Shown here: one piece after another, positions 42,201-53,860 of the stretch
Numbering within the stretch: position 1 is the first letter of the stretch
How the letters are laid out: every line of letters begins with the position of its first letter
Assembly: GCF_030247195.1 (NCBI RefSeq)
Contig: NC_080670.1
Span: 157,678,580-157,742,579, forward strand
Direction: 5' to 3'
DNA from: Topomyia yanbarensis
Taxonomy: Eukaryota > Arthropoda > Insecta > Diptera > Culicidae
DNA: 64,000 nucleotides
Position numbers and translations under genes: made by a program
The notes under the pieces: model-generated
Database searches by the model: none
What the model was told of the DNA's origin: nothing
The model's input: only the letters and a program-made list of their open reading frames with translations

Positions 42201-45200
42201 CAGCCTACCACTAGAAATAGAAACAAAACTAGAGACAAGAAGAACGACAAGAAACCAATTTGCCAATTAAATGTGAGCATAAAGAGACCGGCCGTGTCGT
42301 GCCACTCCGCTACTGACCAGTGTTTGGTACTTTTAAAATGATGCTTTAAAAACTTGTATGCATGTATAAAAAAAACTATAGAAGTCCTCCGAACTATTTT
42401 CCAACAAACAACTCCGAACCATCTTCCAACTCCGAACTAACAAAGCATGATTTGTTGAGAAATATTTAAGAGAAGCTTGCTACGTGGAGAACATAGTAAT
42501 ATTGGCTGAAATTTTTTAGAAAATGATGATTATGCATAGTGTAGTTGTTACTCGCATTGCCCCTATGATGTAATCCAATATCAACAAAAACGTTAATAAT
42601 AAGCATCGAAATTATGCCCATAATAATTATCTCAATCAGAACAAATTGAACTCCAGTGTATATTCCATCGAGGTTGTGCGCGTGACGGTGCCTTGACGCA
42701 TTAGATTTTGTTGAAACCTGTCCTACCCGCACTGAACTAATTAAATCATATCTCGACAAACTACGTAAAAGCCATCCGCCAAAACTCTCCCCGAAGGGGA
42801 ACCCCGGAGAAACCATTGCCGATCCCGTTTCCAGACCGGAGTCGCTCTAGGTCTGTTCTAATATTTACAAAATCCATATAAAAATGACAGCTCCGAGCGA
42901 ACCTAGAGCGACTCCGATCCAAAAACGAAACAAGCATATTACTGCTTGAATACAGTTCCCATCAGTTTATGAAAGAGAAAACTTTTCTCTTTTGTTTACT
43001 TTTAATATCTGCGATTAGCGAGCAGCGGCTCGTCCGGAATCCCCATTCAAAGTGAATTCCGACAGTCGGCCCGCAATCATATGTTTGTCGAGATATATTT
43101 GGCATTATATAAAAATCCTATTGGAAATTTCTCACCCGAATACATGAACGATGCCATAGCACGACACACAATGCCATTCCCATGACAACACATATGCCTT
43201 GTAGTTGTAGTGGTATTTACACCAAACGGAATTTAGTAGTGCTCACACATTATCATGTTATTTTCTTCACTATTCTTCCACAATCAACACTTTTGCTACA
43301 CATGAAGGAATTCGATTTTCAATATCGTGAAACTTTTCTAGTGGTAATTTCTCCGATCGACGATGTCACTAAACACTAGCGCAGACTCAACGCTAATCCA
43401 CCAAGGCAAAAGATTAACCTCCCATACTAGTCGTATGCAACTCAGTTCCGCCGTAATCACACACACAGAGTACCAACTGAGGCTAGAGGTACGCCACCCA
43501 GCCACATCACCATGCACAAGAGCCAAACAAAATCTGAACCGCCTCCTTCGGCATCTCGATTCGAACTCATTAAAAAGCTCAATTAAATTGTCTGAAAAAG
43601 TAAGGACGCAGCCAAAAACCACTACCATTTCGCATTAATTGACAATTTGTTAATTTTGATCGCAGGGCCCTGTTGTTTACCTTTATCTCTTATGTCGTTT
43701 TTCAATGAAAAACAACGGGGCTGTGGATTTCACTGGTTTTGCATTTTCTAGCAGAAGTGGGAATAAAACACGTCTAGTGGCCTGCTCTTCTGCTAGAAAA
43801 TGCAACACCAGTGCAATCCATTGCCCCGGGGTGTGTAACAGTTTATTTCAAAATGCGTGGACTTTCAACAGACTAACGTGGAAATATTATGCACAAATGG
43901 ATTACCCAGGTATCTGCTACGCCGCCATGATTTCTATGCCAACATCTAAAACATCTAATCCACAATAAACAGAATCAACTTCATTCGACACAATTTTGTG
44001 ATAGTCGAGTTCATTTAATTTGTTGGTGCACCATGGTGTAAAGTTTTTGTTATTGACCGACATGTTCAAAACAACACTTTTCTTCAATTAGCTATTCAAA
44101 ACAGGCAGAACAATTTGAACTGTCAGTGGGGCCCATAATTTGTGTGCCCGCTGAAATGTTGGCTTATGTCCGTTCAATACAAATGGGATAGGAGTGCCAT
44201 ATACGTGGGATTATCGAAAACGAACTGGCAGTGAGAAAGTTGTCAAAACTTGATGGAGTAGAAGGAATTAGAATATATTGGTTCAAATGGCACGTTCCCG
44301 TGCGTAGTCGAGGATTTGTGCCTTGCCGTGTCGTGGGAGGAAGTAGTATTGGAAGGATGAAAAAAATAACAGCACAAAAACAAATCGCAGGAAAGTTAAA
44401 TTCACAAGTGGTTCAAATCGCCTGCGAGTAAACCTAAAACTCTTCACCACATTGGATATGGGACTTTAGTATGTTTCTGAGTTTTAATTTTAGCCGATGT
44501 CATCTATGTAAGGGCGCCCGAAAACTCGAAATCGCAATTGCGCTACTGTCAGCAAGTTGAATATAAGATAATATGATAATATGATCCGTAGTCGGATTCA
44601 CAAAGATCACATGAAAATAGCTCAGTGCGTTGCATAGTTGCCACGTAACAATTGAGCTTGCAGTGGCCGGTAAGAGCCCTGGTCAGTATGCCGCAGTGGA
44701 GTTTCGAAAAATGGGCGAGGTTGTTCTGGAAACGCCTTTTTTGGCGACACGTTTGTAAATTTCTCCAATAATTACGGTGCTCGGACGAAACTCAGGACCG
44801 TATTTTTTCCCTTATCCAACTTGTCGAAATTGGCAGGGCGGGCTCAGGATCAACGAAGTTAATTGTTGCACCTGCCCCGGCCAATTCGTCAGCCCTTTTG
44901 TTTCCATTAACACCGGAATATGCGGGTACCCAAACAAGATAGTGTTGATAATGCTTAGTTCTTCGATTTCGATTCGATACGCGATCACTAGCTTGGACCG
45001 AAATTTGTCTGGGCTAAGAGCCTTGATTACAGCTTGACTATCGGAGTAGAAGTTTATAACATTGCCGGAAAAGCTTTATGGAAGACCTGGTAGCAAGATC
45101 ATTATGGTTACTGTTCCAAAGCCCAGTAACCTGCAGTCTGTATGCACTATATGCTTCTTGAGGTGAACTACTACATTGATGTGTATGCATAATGGTTTGA

Positions 45201-48200
45201 TATTTAGAAGGGCCTCAAGGGCAGCAGAGGGATTCCGTGAGAAGCCGGCCGACCGCAAAATATGACCATCGTCGATTCGAACGAAACTTTGCAGTTGTGT
45301 TCGGCGTATGAATCTCCATGATTTTCTCTGGCGATTGCAATATTTTGATTCAAGAGCATTTTTTCAAAAGGACGTAGACGATTCTACGTGCATTAATTTC
45401 ATTTTTTTGTTCGATTGCTGTATTTTAACCCTTTATAAGGCTCAGAGTTTGGGTCTATTAATGAGTATTATTTTAATAGAAACACCGTACTTTCACTAAG
45501 TTTAGAATATGTTTACATTTATTTCGTAATAAAAATTGTTTTGAAAATACACTTGCTACCGCCCGTTAGAAAATTCAGCCTTCGTAATGTTTGATGTATG
45601 TCCAACGATATTGGTGCAATTATAAAGACAAATCGAGCTGGATCAGAAATTCAAAAAGAAATTAAGGTGAGATACTGATTATTACCTAATTAACAGTAAG
45701 TAACCCCTGGATGCTGAGGATAAGTTGAAAAATGAGACCACAGATTACAGACATTCATTTATTCATTTTATTTTTTTCTTTGCGATTTTTACCACTCATA
45801 AACCAAATTTTCGGATTAAAAATAGTTGTTTTTTTTACAAATTTGCATCACCAACTTATAGGATCTAGAGTTTTTTTTTCAAAATCGAGCTTTTTTTATT
45901 GTCTATAAGGAAATCGCCACATTCGCCACGCCATTCACAAATCTGAGACTTTTCACTATATCTCAATAAAAAGTAATAAGAAGAGTTGCCAGGCTCCTAA
46001 CAAGTAGATTTCATAAGATTGGAACACTTCTCACTTCATATTCCTGCGGTTGGAACGAAACGAAAAGGTAGCAATATAGTTGCCACCGTCTGATAAATGG
46101 TTAAACAGCAAAACTATCTGAGAACGAGTTACAGGGAATGTACAGTTCTGTACCAGTAAAATATACACTGAAAAAATGTGTCATTCTTCTCAAAAAAAAA
46201 ATAATGTTAAAAATTTAAATTGCAGAAAAATCCATTTTTTAATTTTTTATATTTTGTCAACAAAAACCTATAGAGAAAAGAAATATTTTGAATGTATTGT
46301 ATGATGGAGAATTTCTGTAATTTGATTACAGAATTTAATTCTAAGTATCATTTTCAATCAAAATTAATTTAACAAAAATCTTTCAAAATGCGATAGTTTT
46401 CGAGATAATTGGAATTTTGCTACAACAAAAACAATTAATTCGTGTAATTATGCACTTTATAAAAGTTATTCGTGTTAGCCCATCATAAAATGTCACCAGT
46501 CTAATGTTTATAGTTTTAAAGACGTAAACAAACCTTTTTAAGCGTAAACGAAACTTAGCTCATGGAGAAGTTTTCAATAAAAAAGTTTTCCTAACAACAA
46601 CATTTTTTTAAATATTATTCTAAACGCCGTTTTAAATCAAAAAGCTCATAACAAAAATGTTCTGAAATGTAGTAGTTCTCGAGATATTTTAAATTTTGTT
46701 TTTACAACACAATTATTTTGTTTCATCACGACCTTTTCAAAAGTTATTCGCGTTTCTCCATCAACAATAGGTTTTTTTCTTTCAAAAAGCCCATAACATT
46801 TCCTGTAACTTTCCCATTGACATGATGATGCGATATTGTAAGCCATTTGAAAAGAATAAAGTTACTGTTAGAAACACTTTTTTACCGATAAGTTTTCTAT
46901 CATGCAATCACATTCAAAATGTCTCTTTTCTCTTGCATCAATCCGGCGCTAGCTTAGTCCTGTCACTAAGTTAGTGTCGGATTCTGATGAGACGAAGTCG
47001 AAACGCAAATTTCATAACTAATTTAAGGGGTTTCATATGTTGAGGTCAGTCAAAAAATCGAAAAAAATGTATAACTTTATCATAAAGTTTAGGTTCTTAA
47101 GAATGTTATTCCAAATTTTTAAAGAGATCGGAGCACTAGACGCAGTTATAGCGTTTTTCATTTTATTCCCTTGCGGAGGCGTAGCTTATACTTGAAACTT
47201 TTAAGCACGATTATCTCGAAATCATGTTTTCCAAAAACGTCTTTGCGGTGACTACGATTGCCGGAAAAGTTTTCAACCGATCTCAAAACTTTTTTTTTTA
47301 AATTGTTCGTAATTTAGCTGCCGTGTCCTTGAACGATTCCATTTTTTCGTCAAAATTTTCATATCAGTGTCATGATTTTTTTAATATTTTTTTTCAGGTG
47401 AAAATAGTGGATTTTTTGGAAAAATCGTTCCCGTTTCCAACAAAAAGAAATTTTTTTCAACGAATCGTTCAAGGACACCACATGTATTTATACTAATGAT
47501 TTTTTTTAGTTTTATGCTTTCACTTGAGCTGTTGGACTGGAATCGTAGTCAAGGTAAACCTCTTTGAAAAAACGCGTTTTGCGAAAATTATTATAACTTC
47601 GGCAATTTTTAATATTTTTTCATGTTCTGAAGTGGATTTTGCAAATTGGGCACTGTACTACGCTAGACGTATAACAAATATTTCATAAAAATATAGCTAC
47701 ATAAATTTACAAAAATTCAAACTTTTCCCTTTTTTCGCGCATCTCAACATATATAACCCCTTAAGAAAGCTGTTGTCTGGCAAGCTATTTGTGACTCCGG
47801 TAAGAATTCGCAAACCTTTATTGCAATTACTTCGGTGAATGACAAAATATACATCAAGGAATGCATACAAAAACAACTTCCGTCCATGATTTGAAACCAA
47901 AACGATTCTATAGTCTTCTGGCCAGAGCTTGCATCTTGCCATTACATTAAATGGTAAAAGGTACCACCAAAAATGTTACGTTCGCTCCGAAAGATACGAA
48001 CCCTCCTAATTGCCCGCAAATTCGACCAATTGAAAAAAATGGGCATTGACAAAAGCACATGGTAGGAAACATGCCTTGGCATCAGAGATCACAATATATA
48101 CGCGAACGGAGGTCTTAGTGGAATGTACGTAATGTTTCAAAGATTTTCTTCTATTTAATTCCACTATGTTTGAAACATAGTGGAATTAAATGGAAGAAAA

Positions 48201-49352
48201 TCTTTGAAACATTATCAGAGATCATTCAACAGTTTGAAGAAGGTTATCAAAAATACCATAGGTTTTCATTTGTATAGTATTTGTAACACAACGTTTTTTG
48301 GTATGATATGTTTATGGTCCAATATGACAAATAATATAAAAACAATAAAACAAAATCCATTAATAGTTCTCATTTATGCGAGGTAGTAAATTGAAGAGTT
48401 ACGAGTATCAGATCCCCTGATTACGGTTTAAATTTTGGACATTGCTCGTAAATTTCTGAACTTTCGGTTACATTCTGATTCCATGGGTTGAAAATCTGCT
48501 TATCGTGGAGGCTTTGATAATTTCTGATATATGTTCATTAAAACCATTCCAAGCTATTTTTGATATAATTCACAATTGAACAAGTAAAAAACCTTACTAA
48601 CCTCGGTCTATCCTACTGGTTAATTTAAAACAGCACCATCATTGCCGAATTAGAAAGTAAACAAAGAGAGGCTCTTATAGGTACCATGTTCCTATAGCAT
48701 TGTTTCTAGATTTATTATAAGTGATACTGAGTGCGATGACATACCAAAATATTGTTACATGCATAACACTTAGGAAGAGAGTAGTGTGTTTCGGTTAGTA
48801 ACTCCAAATCTTGACAAAATACACGCTCACACCAAACCATAGACTAACCGTAAGAAGCATAATTAAACCCGTCGATAAACGAACAGGAAAGCCACCGTCG
48901 ACGCGAAAAAAAAACAAAAATCAAAAGTTCGACGTGTGATGTATACAAAAAAATAAATCCATTAGAAAAAGAGATTCGAAAAAGATTGTAAATATAATTA
49001 GCAGGGAGCAGCATACCGAAATAACCAGTCGACTTGCTCTCACCCGACCCACTCACCTTCGATGGACATCTTGCTCTGATGGGTGTACTTCTCCGGGTGT
49101 GATGACTTGAGGAACCGTGCCGTCGTCTGCGGGAAGGCCTGATGCGAGTTCCACATGTACTTGAGCCGTAGCTCCAGTGCCTTGACCAGCAGGGTAGAGG
49201 CCCGTTCCAGATCGTCCAAGGGAACACCGCTGGTGTCCTCACCGGAGATCGAAACCCGCTGGAAGTGGGCCACGAAATCGTGATCCTCGAACGGTATCTG
49301 CTCGTCCGGGTGAATTTCCGCCACGACGGAGTGCCGGTCCTGTTCCATTACC
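36014..49352 (-). CDS. AMPD2: AMP deaminase (AMPD2-like), five 3' exons, 5' end missing
   Basis: AMP deaminase converts AMP to IMP and ammonia in the cytosol (purine nucleotide cycle). Exons on the - strand are 49352-49057, 37892-37061, 37001-36550, 36492-36359 and 36298-36014. All have GT/AG borders with matching phases, giving 665 residues and a TGA stop. Seen in order: the N-terminal block with [27 protein letters not shown], the metal-binding [64 protein letters not shown], the catalytic SLSTDDP, and WLGPNY near the C-terminus. All active-site blocks expected for the family are present. The first exon seen starts with the third base of a codon, so coding exons upstream lie beyond it. An 11.2 kb intron full of retroelement and mariner relics separates the first two exons. 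The gene converges with TMEM94 about 11.5 kb away. Confidence 0.95.
36359..36492 (-). CDS. AMPD2: AMPD exon (STDDP motif)
   Basis: It follows a 57-nt intron with a TTTCACAG acceptor. It encodes [13 protein letters not shown] and [18 protein letters not shown], including the catalytic/metal-binding Asp pair. It ends in phase 0 at AAA|GTAATC. Confidence 0.93.
36550..37001 (-). CDS. AMPD2: AMPD exon (HCGEAG motif)
   Basis: A 59-nt intron separates it from the previous exon. It encodes [61 protein letters not shown] (metal-binding and catalytic His/Glu) and [20 protein letters not shown]. The donor is ATCG|GTAAGT. Confidence 0.95.
37061..37892 (-). CDS. AMPD2: AMPD exon (metal-binding THIHA motif)
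   Basis: The acceptor CTTTCAG comes just before 37892. The exon encodes [35 protein letters not shown] (two metal-binding His), [20 protein letters not shown] and [15 protein letters not shown]. It ends IPRLY across the splice at 37061. Confidence 0.95.
38390..39990 (+). pseudogene. BEL/Pao retroelement remnant in the AMPD intron
   Basis: The + strand reads [20 protein letters not shown] (BEL-type protease), [18 protein letters not shown] (post-RT domain), [16 protein letters not shown] then [17 protein letters not shown] and [10 protein letters not shown] (integrase end). The pieces are in BEL/Pao order with large losses and frameshifts. It is opposite in strand to AMPD. Confidence 0.75.
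39991..41640. other. AMPD intron sequence, nothing firm
   Basis: A GCGTT-type pentamer repeats four times at about 40944-40965. 41155-41630 starts TGTTGATG and contains a TATAAATA box and AATAAAACC. It could be a decayed solo LTR, but no matching duplication was found. Confidence 0.35.
41670..41820. repeat. CA/TA-rich microsatellite-like tract
   Basis: About 150 bp dominated by CACACA, CATACA and ATATAC steps. It produces meaningless Cys/Tyr/Met-rich ORFs on both strands. Confidence 0.8.
41821..42836. other. AMPD intron sequence, nothing recognised
   Basis: No coding sequence or element ends recognised. Confidence 0.4.
42837..42916. repeat. 16-bp perfect inverted repeat
   Basis: CGGAGTCGCTCTAGGT (42837-42852) and its exact inverse (42901-42916) are separated by 48 nt. 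Possibly a very small MITE or decayed element end pair. Confidence 0.65.
42917..43716. other. AMPD intron sequence, nothing firm
   Basis: A 20-bp string (TTAAAAAGCTCAATTAAATT) at about 43569 also occurs near 40926. No coding sequence identified. Confidence 0.4.
43717..43827. mobile_element. Hairpin-forming MITE
   Basis: The outer GGGGCTGTGGATT pairs with AATCCATTGCCCC. The inner TTGCATTTTCTAGCAGAAG pairs exactly with CTTCTGCTAGAAAATGCAA. The arms are about 42 nt and the loop about 25 nt. A target duplication was not settled. Confidence 0.6.
43828..44639. other. AMPD intron sequence, nothing recognised
   Basis: No coding sequence or clear element ends. Confidence 0.4.
44700..45070 (-). pseudogene. 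LINE RNase H relic
   Basis: The - strand reads [20 protein letters not shown], then, after a frameshift, [20 protein letters not shown]. This gives the DSQ and final His/Asp-type blocks of RNase H from R1/LOA-like LINEs. No RT is attached. Confidence 0.7.
45260..47022. other. AT-rich AMPD intron sequence with a diverged duplication
   Basis: Two similar stretches of about 100 bp (near 46390 and 46672) share a TTYTCGAGATA start, a run of C/A-rich codon-like repeats and AAAAGTTATTCGYGTT, about 285 bp apart. No coding function is seen. A weak mariner-like frame may begin near 46965. Confidence 0.4.
47027..47760. mobile_element. TTAA-flanked inverted-repeat element inserted in a mariner relic
   Basis: The ends GGGGTTTCATATGTTGAG and, inverted, GGGGTTATATATGTTGAG are flanked by TTAA (47023-47026, 47761-47764). 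It is 734 bp without transposase. TTAA duplications are used by piggyBac and Kolobok elements. The superfamily is undecided. Confidence 0.7.
47761..48080 (+). pseudogene. Tc1/mariner transposase relic
   Basis: The + strand gives [36 protein letters not shown] and, after a frameshift, [13 protein letters not shown]. These are the catalytic-core end blocks of IS630-Tc1-mariner transposases (second Asp region and final acidic region). It is frameshifted and 5'-incomplete. The TTAA element cuts its upstream side. Confidence 0.75.
48130..48214. repeat. 42-bp-arm hairpin with one-base centre
   Basis: TAATGTTTCAAAGATTTTCT at the left border pairs with the mirrored right border around centre 48172. 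One mismatch was found in 42 pairs. It lies just 3' of the mariner relic. Confidence 0.8.
48215..49056. other. AMPD intron end, nothing recognised
   Basis: AT-rich, no elements identified. Confidence 0.45.
49057..49352 (-). CDS. AMPD2: AMPD exon (N-terminal domain)
   Basis: The acceptor is TTCGACAG and the donor GAAG|GTGAGT. The exon encodes [21 protein letters not shown] and [21 protein letters not shown], which match the conserved N-terminal AMPD2 segment. An internal Met two codons in could start an alternative isoform, but a longer N-terminus upstream is expected. Confidence 0.9.
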
Positions 49353-50821
49353 CTGTCGAACAGTAACAAGAACAAAGTGAAGAATAGTTAGTTAGGGCGG
49401 TTCCCGGGGATTGTATAAGAAAGGTGTGTCATTCGATAAGTTGTCTGTGTGGAATTGACGCTGGACGATGACACACGTGACCCTTAACGAGTGACCTTCT
49501 GTCGAACGATTGCGTGGGAAGATGTGCGGTTAGTCTATCAATCGAACGTTAATTTACCCATCCCATTTTCACATTTGTAGTGCAAAAGAAGTCTAGGTGA
49601 CAGAGATCGTAATCTATTCTCAATTACTGTTGTTTTCTATTCGTTCATCGTTTTTTTCTTCTACAAGTGCGTGGGTTGATTGCAGTCTATTGCGATATTG
49701 GGACCAGATGACAGTGGTAGATAATAAATGAGATTGCCTGTCGGTGAAGGAAAATGGAATTACTCCTTTGTGGTAACAAGGTTCGTTATTGTTGTTTTTT
49801 TAAATATTATCACAATTAATATACAAATAGGTTCATAATCGAAATTTATGTAGACACCTACAAGTGTCATTTCAAATACAGACCAAAACCGAGGGTCTGC
49901 TTCAAAGCAAAGAACAGCGTGTCCGAAAAAGGAGTCATTTTGTGACCTTTGGGGGGATGAGGATAAGCTAAAACGTGACGTTGAAAGTTTCTACTAAAGA
50001 GAAAAATTGAAAAGTAGCTTTCATATTTCTTTGCACTGTTTTCTTTGTTGTGTTGAATTTTTTATTGTCATTAAGTTACGTTGAAACTATACACAATATG
50101 ATAGTAATAATAAACAGCTGTATAGTCAGGTTGATACACTAAAGCGGCAGGTATGAAAGGCTAATAAAATTCAATATTCAATGTTCATAAAGCACCGAAC
50201 CAAGTTTGTAAAGCATTGGAAGCACGCAAGCGATAAACAGAACAAACTCTCACAAGGAAGCTGTACCGGAAGCGAAGGAAGAAGATGTCGTCGAAATTTG
50301 CCATTAAATTCTTGTTTGGCAAGCGATCTGCGGATGTGGAAAAATATTCAACTCTCCATCACATCTGGGGATGTAAACGGACAAATCTATTTGGAACCTT
50401 CAAAAGTAACTTTTGCACTTTTAAAGATCTCACGAAGACTCAAAACTCTTTTGATCAGATTTCGCAACTTTCATAGGGTTACCAAATGGACTGAGAGCAA
50501 ATTAAGGGCATCCCTGCCAAATGTTATGCCAGTTATGTCACTTGAGCCAGAATTCTGAAAAAACAGTCGGAATTCTGGATAATTTTCCAGCGGTTGAACT
50601 GAGACGTTGAATCTCAATCGAGACAAATTAGAAGGGTGTAGTGCCAATACCGAACGAAGATACCACTTTGACCAAATCCAAAGATATCCAACAAATTTTG
50701 GTTACTTCTGAGTAAAACAAATTTTGGTTGCCAAAAGTATGAGAGTATGCATTAACAAAACAAATCGCAGGAAGGAATTGAAATTGATTCTCTTGGAATA
50801 AAGTTGATCTGAATAATTTAA
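49353..50821. other. Upstream of the AMPD exon, nothing recognised
   Basis: Presumably more AMPD intron. The 125-codon + strand ORF at 50181-50558 shows no family features and is probably chance. Confidence 0.4.
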
Positions 50822-50823
50822 TA

Positions 50824-51416
50824 CAGGGTGATTCGTCATGACGTTTTTTTAATCTAGTAAAAAAATTGAAAAATGGAGTAAATCGCAAATTGTTTATTTG
50901 TCAATCGAAAGAACATTTTTTGCATTTATTGTTTGAAAACAATTTCTTTTAAATGTTGACCATGTTGGCGCTTGAGGTAGTCCATTCGACTGGTCCAATT
51001 TTTAATGACGGATTCGAGTATTTCAAGTGGTATCTGGTTAATTACTCGAGTAATGTTGGTTTCCAATGCTTGGGGATGTCATCGCCGCTATGTTTTCTTC
51101 ACTGCGTGCTGGGTGTGTTCGATTTGTTCGCTAATCATCCAATAACGAGAACTACAACTTTTACTTACTTTTTGGTTGTATGGCGAATAGTTGAGTCAGT
51201 TGGCCGATTATGTCGACCATATTATGGTCGGAGTGCACTAAACACATTTCCCACAGATCGCTGATTTTCGAAATATAGTTGTATAATTTGAATTTCCATA
51301 ATTTCCATTATGGAGTGGCAAACAATACTTAACTACAATAGCATGACAGTTTGCAGTTAGTACCCGTTGACTACTAGAAAATGCCCTGTTAAAAAACTTC
51401 ATGTTGAACCACCTTG
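50824..51416 (-). mobile_element. Tc1/mariner-type derivative with transposase tail
   Basis: TA (50822-50823, 51417-51418) bounds 593 bp. The ends are CAGGGTGATTCGTCATGACG and, inverted, CAAGGTGGTTCAACATGAAG, matching at 14 of 20. The - strand encodes a tail reading NWTSRMDYLKRQHGQHLKEI, the C-terminus of a transposase seen in insect Tc1/mariner-type elements. The rest of the transposase is gone. Confidence 0.65.
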
Positions 51417-51418
51417 TA

Positions 51419-51819
51419 TATGCCAAGGTTTGAGACTAAAATTAAGAACTTTTGAAGTAAAATAAGGACGCTTTCCAAAAACCTCGAAAATAAGGACATG
51501 TCCTTTAAAATAAGGACGGTTGGTAACCCTAAACTTTCACTATGCCCGAATCATCTCAGAGTGGTACAGAACCAATAATGTTGTTTGTGTACCACACTCC
51601 GACCTATAAAAAATAATTTAAGTCGTTATGAAAGCAAACGTATGTAAGATCGCAAAACGCTTGAAAATGACCTTGTGAAAATGTGATTGAAAGTGTGTAC
51701 ACAAATGTACCTTTACCTTCAATTTGAAGGAATCGAGACAAATGTGCTAGTGTTTGAGGATATTTGAAGAGTCTCGAACTTTTGGTTGTATTGTTTGTAA
51801 ATATGTTTGCGTTTGGTCC
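51419..51819. other. Non-coding, nothing recognised
   Basis: No coding sequence or ends seen. Confidence 0.45.
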
Positions 51820-51999
51820 AATATTTCGGCCAAGAAAAATATTTTTAACCCTCAAAAAGGTACGCGGGTCTACTAGACCCGGCGGCTATCGATTTCTTAG
51901 TTACATAATGCTTTGTAACTAAGAAATCGATAGCCGCCGGGTCTAGTAGACCCGCGTACATTTTTGAGGGTTAAAAATATTTTTCTTGGCCGAAATATT
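51820..51999. repeat. Near-perfect 85-bp-arm hairpin
   Basis: Arms 51820-51904 and 51915-51999 match at 84 of 85 positions around a 10-nt loop (ATAATGCTTT). Each arm also holds the small palindrome GGGTCTACTAGACCC. A 20-bp direct duplication (CAGTAAGAGCTAGAGCATG) follows at about 52001-52038. Confidence 0.9.
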
Positions 52000-52038
52000 A
52001 CAGTAAGAGCTAGAGCATGCAGTAAGAGCTAGAGCATG

Positions 52039-53122
52039 AAAATTCCAGTAACTGAGGCTAAGATTCATTGGAAAAGTAAGCTATTACGCAAATATCATAT
52101 ATGGTGTGCTTCATAGATTCGAACAAATTGTTCACAAAAAAAATTCGTGAAAAATCTCATCCAAGAACGGAGTTGCCATTTTTGTGGTCTGTATGGCTGA
52201 ATAACAGTTTTTTTTCAATACTGTGTTATTGCATAGCGTTGAAGCAAGCTGTAGATTCATAGTTTGGTTAAAATAATGTCAATATACTAGCACACGAAGC
52301 TGGCATATTCACATTTTACAAAGTTATGGAAGTTTACGACAAGAGTTTCGAGGAGCAAATTTTTTCTCGGCAATTCTTTTGTTTATGAGCGAAAGCTGTC
52401 AAAAAATGGAGCAAACGAACGTTTTCCAAGGGCAAAGTTCTCCATTTCTAGCATGCGGTAAAACAAAATATTGCTGGACACATTCGAAACGTGGTAATTT
52501 GCATATTTTAGCATTAAAAAGCGGCTTGCTTTTAGCGTTAGGATTTTAGATTGCCTTCACAAGGGTTAATAATATTCATAATCAAAGTATGCTTAACAAA
52601 AGCTGAACATTCTTGTGCTACCGAAATAAAATAATTTTAATTTTAAAATTCACTTTTCCTCTGCTAAATTTGAAAATTTAACTTACACACAAATGCCGAC
52701 CGTAAAGGCGTATTATGCGACGTAGGTAACTCGACTTTGAAATGATACCGCTAGGTTCGAATAATTTTGAAAGCAATTTAAAACAAACTTTACGCAACAA
52801 TTAAGGTATTAAACGTTGAGATTTCAGACCTCAGAAAATCCCAACGTGAGAATAAATCCAGCACCACTGAGATTAGAAATAGTCAGGCTCACCACTTAAC
52901 CGTGGTCGCTGTCTTTGAAATGCAAATTTGAATAGGAAAACTATGCCAATTCAATGTAATATCGACTAATTTCATAGGCTGCAATATTCGGTTATCTGTA
53001 CTCGAAGTGGAATATTGATTGAAAGAAATGTTTTTTTTTTTTAAAGTTGTAAGTCGACTCCAGTTCCACCATATCAAGAACATCAAGAAGTTGATATCAC
53101 GAAATCATGTATATAAGTCCTG
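52039..53122. other. Non-coding, nothing recognised
   Basis: AT-rich with no recognisable coding sequence. Confidence 0.45.
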
Positions 53123-53124
53123 TA

Positions 53125-53201
53125 CTGCCGTTATAAGCTTAATTGTCCCATGTTCTATGGGATTCCCTATATACATGGGACAATTATGCGTAGAACGGCA
53201 G
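53125..53201. mobile_element. Very short MITE/hairpin
   Basis: CTGCCGTTATAAGCTTAATT...CCCATGT faces ACATGGGACAATTATGCGTA...CGGCAG with a few mismatches. It is 77 bp, preceded by TA. A TGTA follows on the right. Confidence 0.6.
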
Positions 53202-53860
53202 TGTAGTCTAATGGAATTCAGCATTTGAATTTTTGTGGCAAAACGCTAATCGTTTTTCGTGTAAGGCTTCGTATTTTCAAAAAAAATTAGTTTTGCATGG
53301 AACTAAAATTTTGTAGTCGTGTACTAAACTAATTCCAAAATTAAACCCGATCATTACATCGCAAAAATTAAAAATCGTAGGAATCAACAACTGATTCACC
53401 ACCATTAATAGCTACTCCCAAGGATGTTGGATTGATTTGCAGTCCTCGACGAAGTTGGAGATAATAAAATTATCATTCTTATTTTTACTTGCAGTGAAAA
53501 ACATGCATACAGTGCCACTTAGCGGTGAAAATTCAAATTAGTGTGCTTTCTGCATTGTCCAAAAATCCAATATAAACTTTGAACTACTTGGTCCAGTAGC
53601 TAGATCTGTCTGATTTGGCTCAAATGTGGAGCAGACACTCCTGGTGGGTACCTTCCTTCAAAAAGTAATATAAGTGCACATTCACATCGCTTTGTAGTCT
53701 ACGGTGGACGTAAACGTGCACTTTTATCTAGAAATGCCAATTGTTTTTTTTTCTGAAAATTTGCAATATTTTTTTTGTTGAAAAAGCCTGGAATTGTCTA
53801 GATGCCCTATTTTTGGGAAGCTCCACCTATGAGCAGTATTTGTACAATTTATTAAAGGCC
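53202..53860. other. Non-coding, nothing recognised
   Basis: No features supported. Confidence 0.45.

Noticed and set aside
43363..43638. 91-codon + strand ORF, Ser/Thr-rich
   Set aside because: The opposite strand is equally open and no family pattern is visible.
50181..50558. 125-codon + strand ORF
   Set aside because: No domain, no splice context and an AT-rich setting; best explained as chance.
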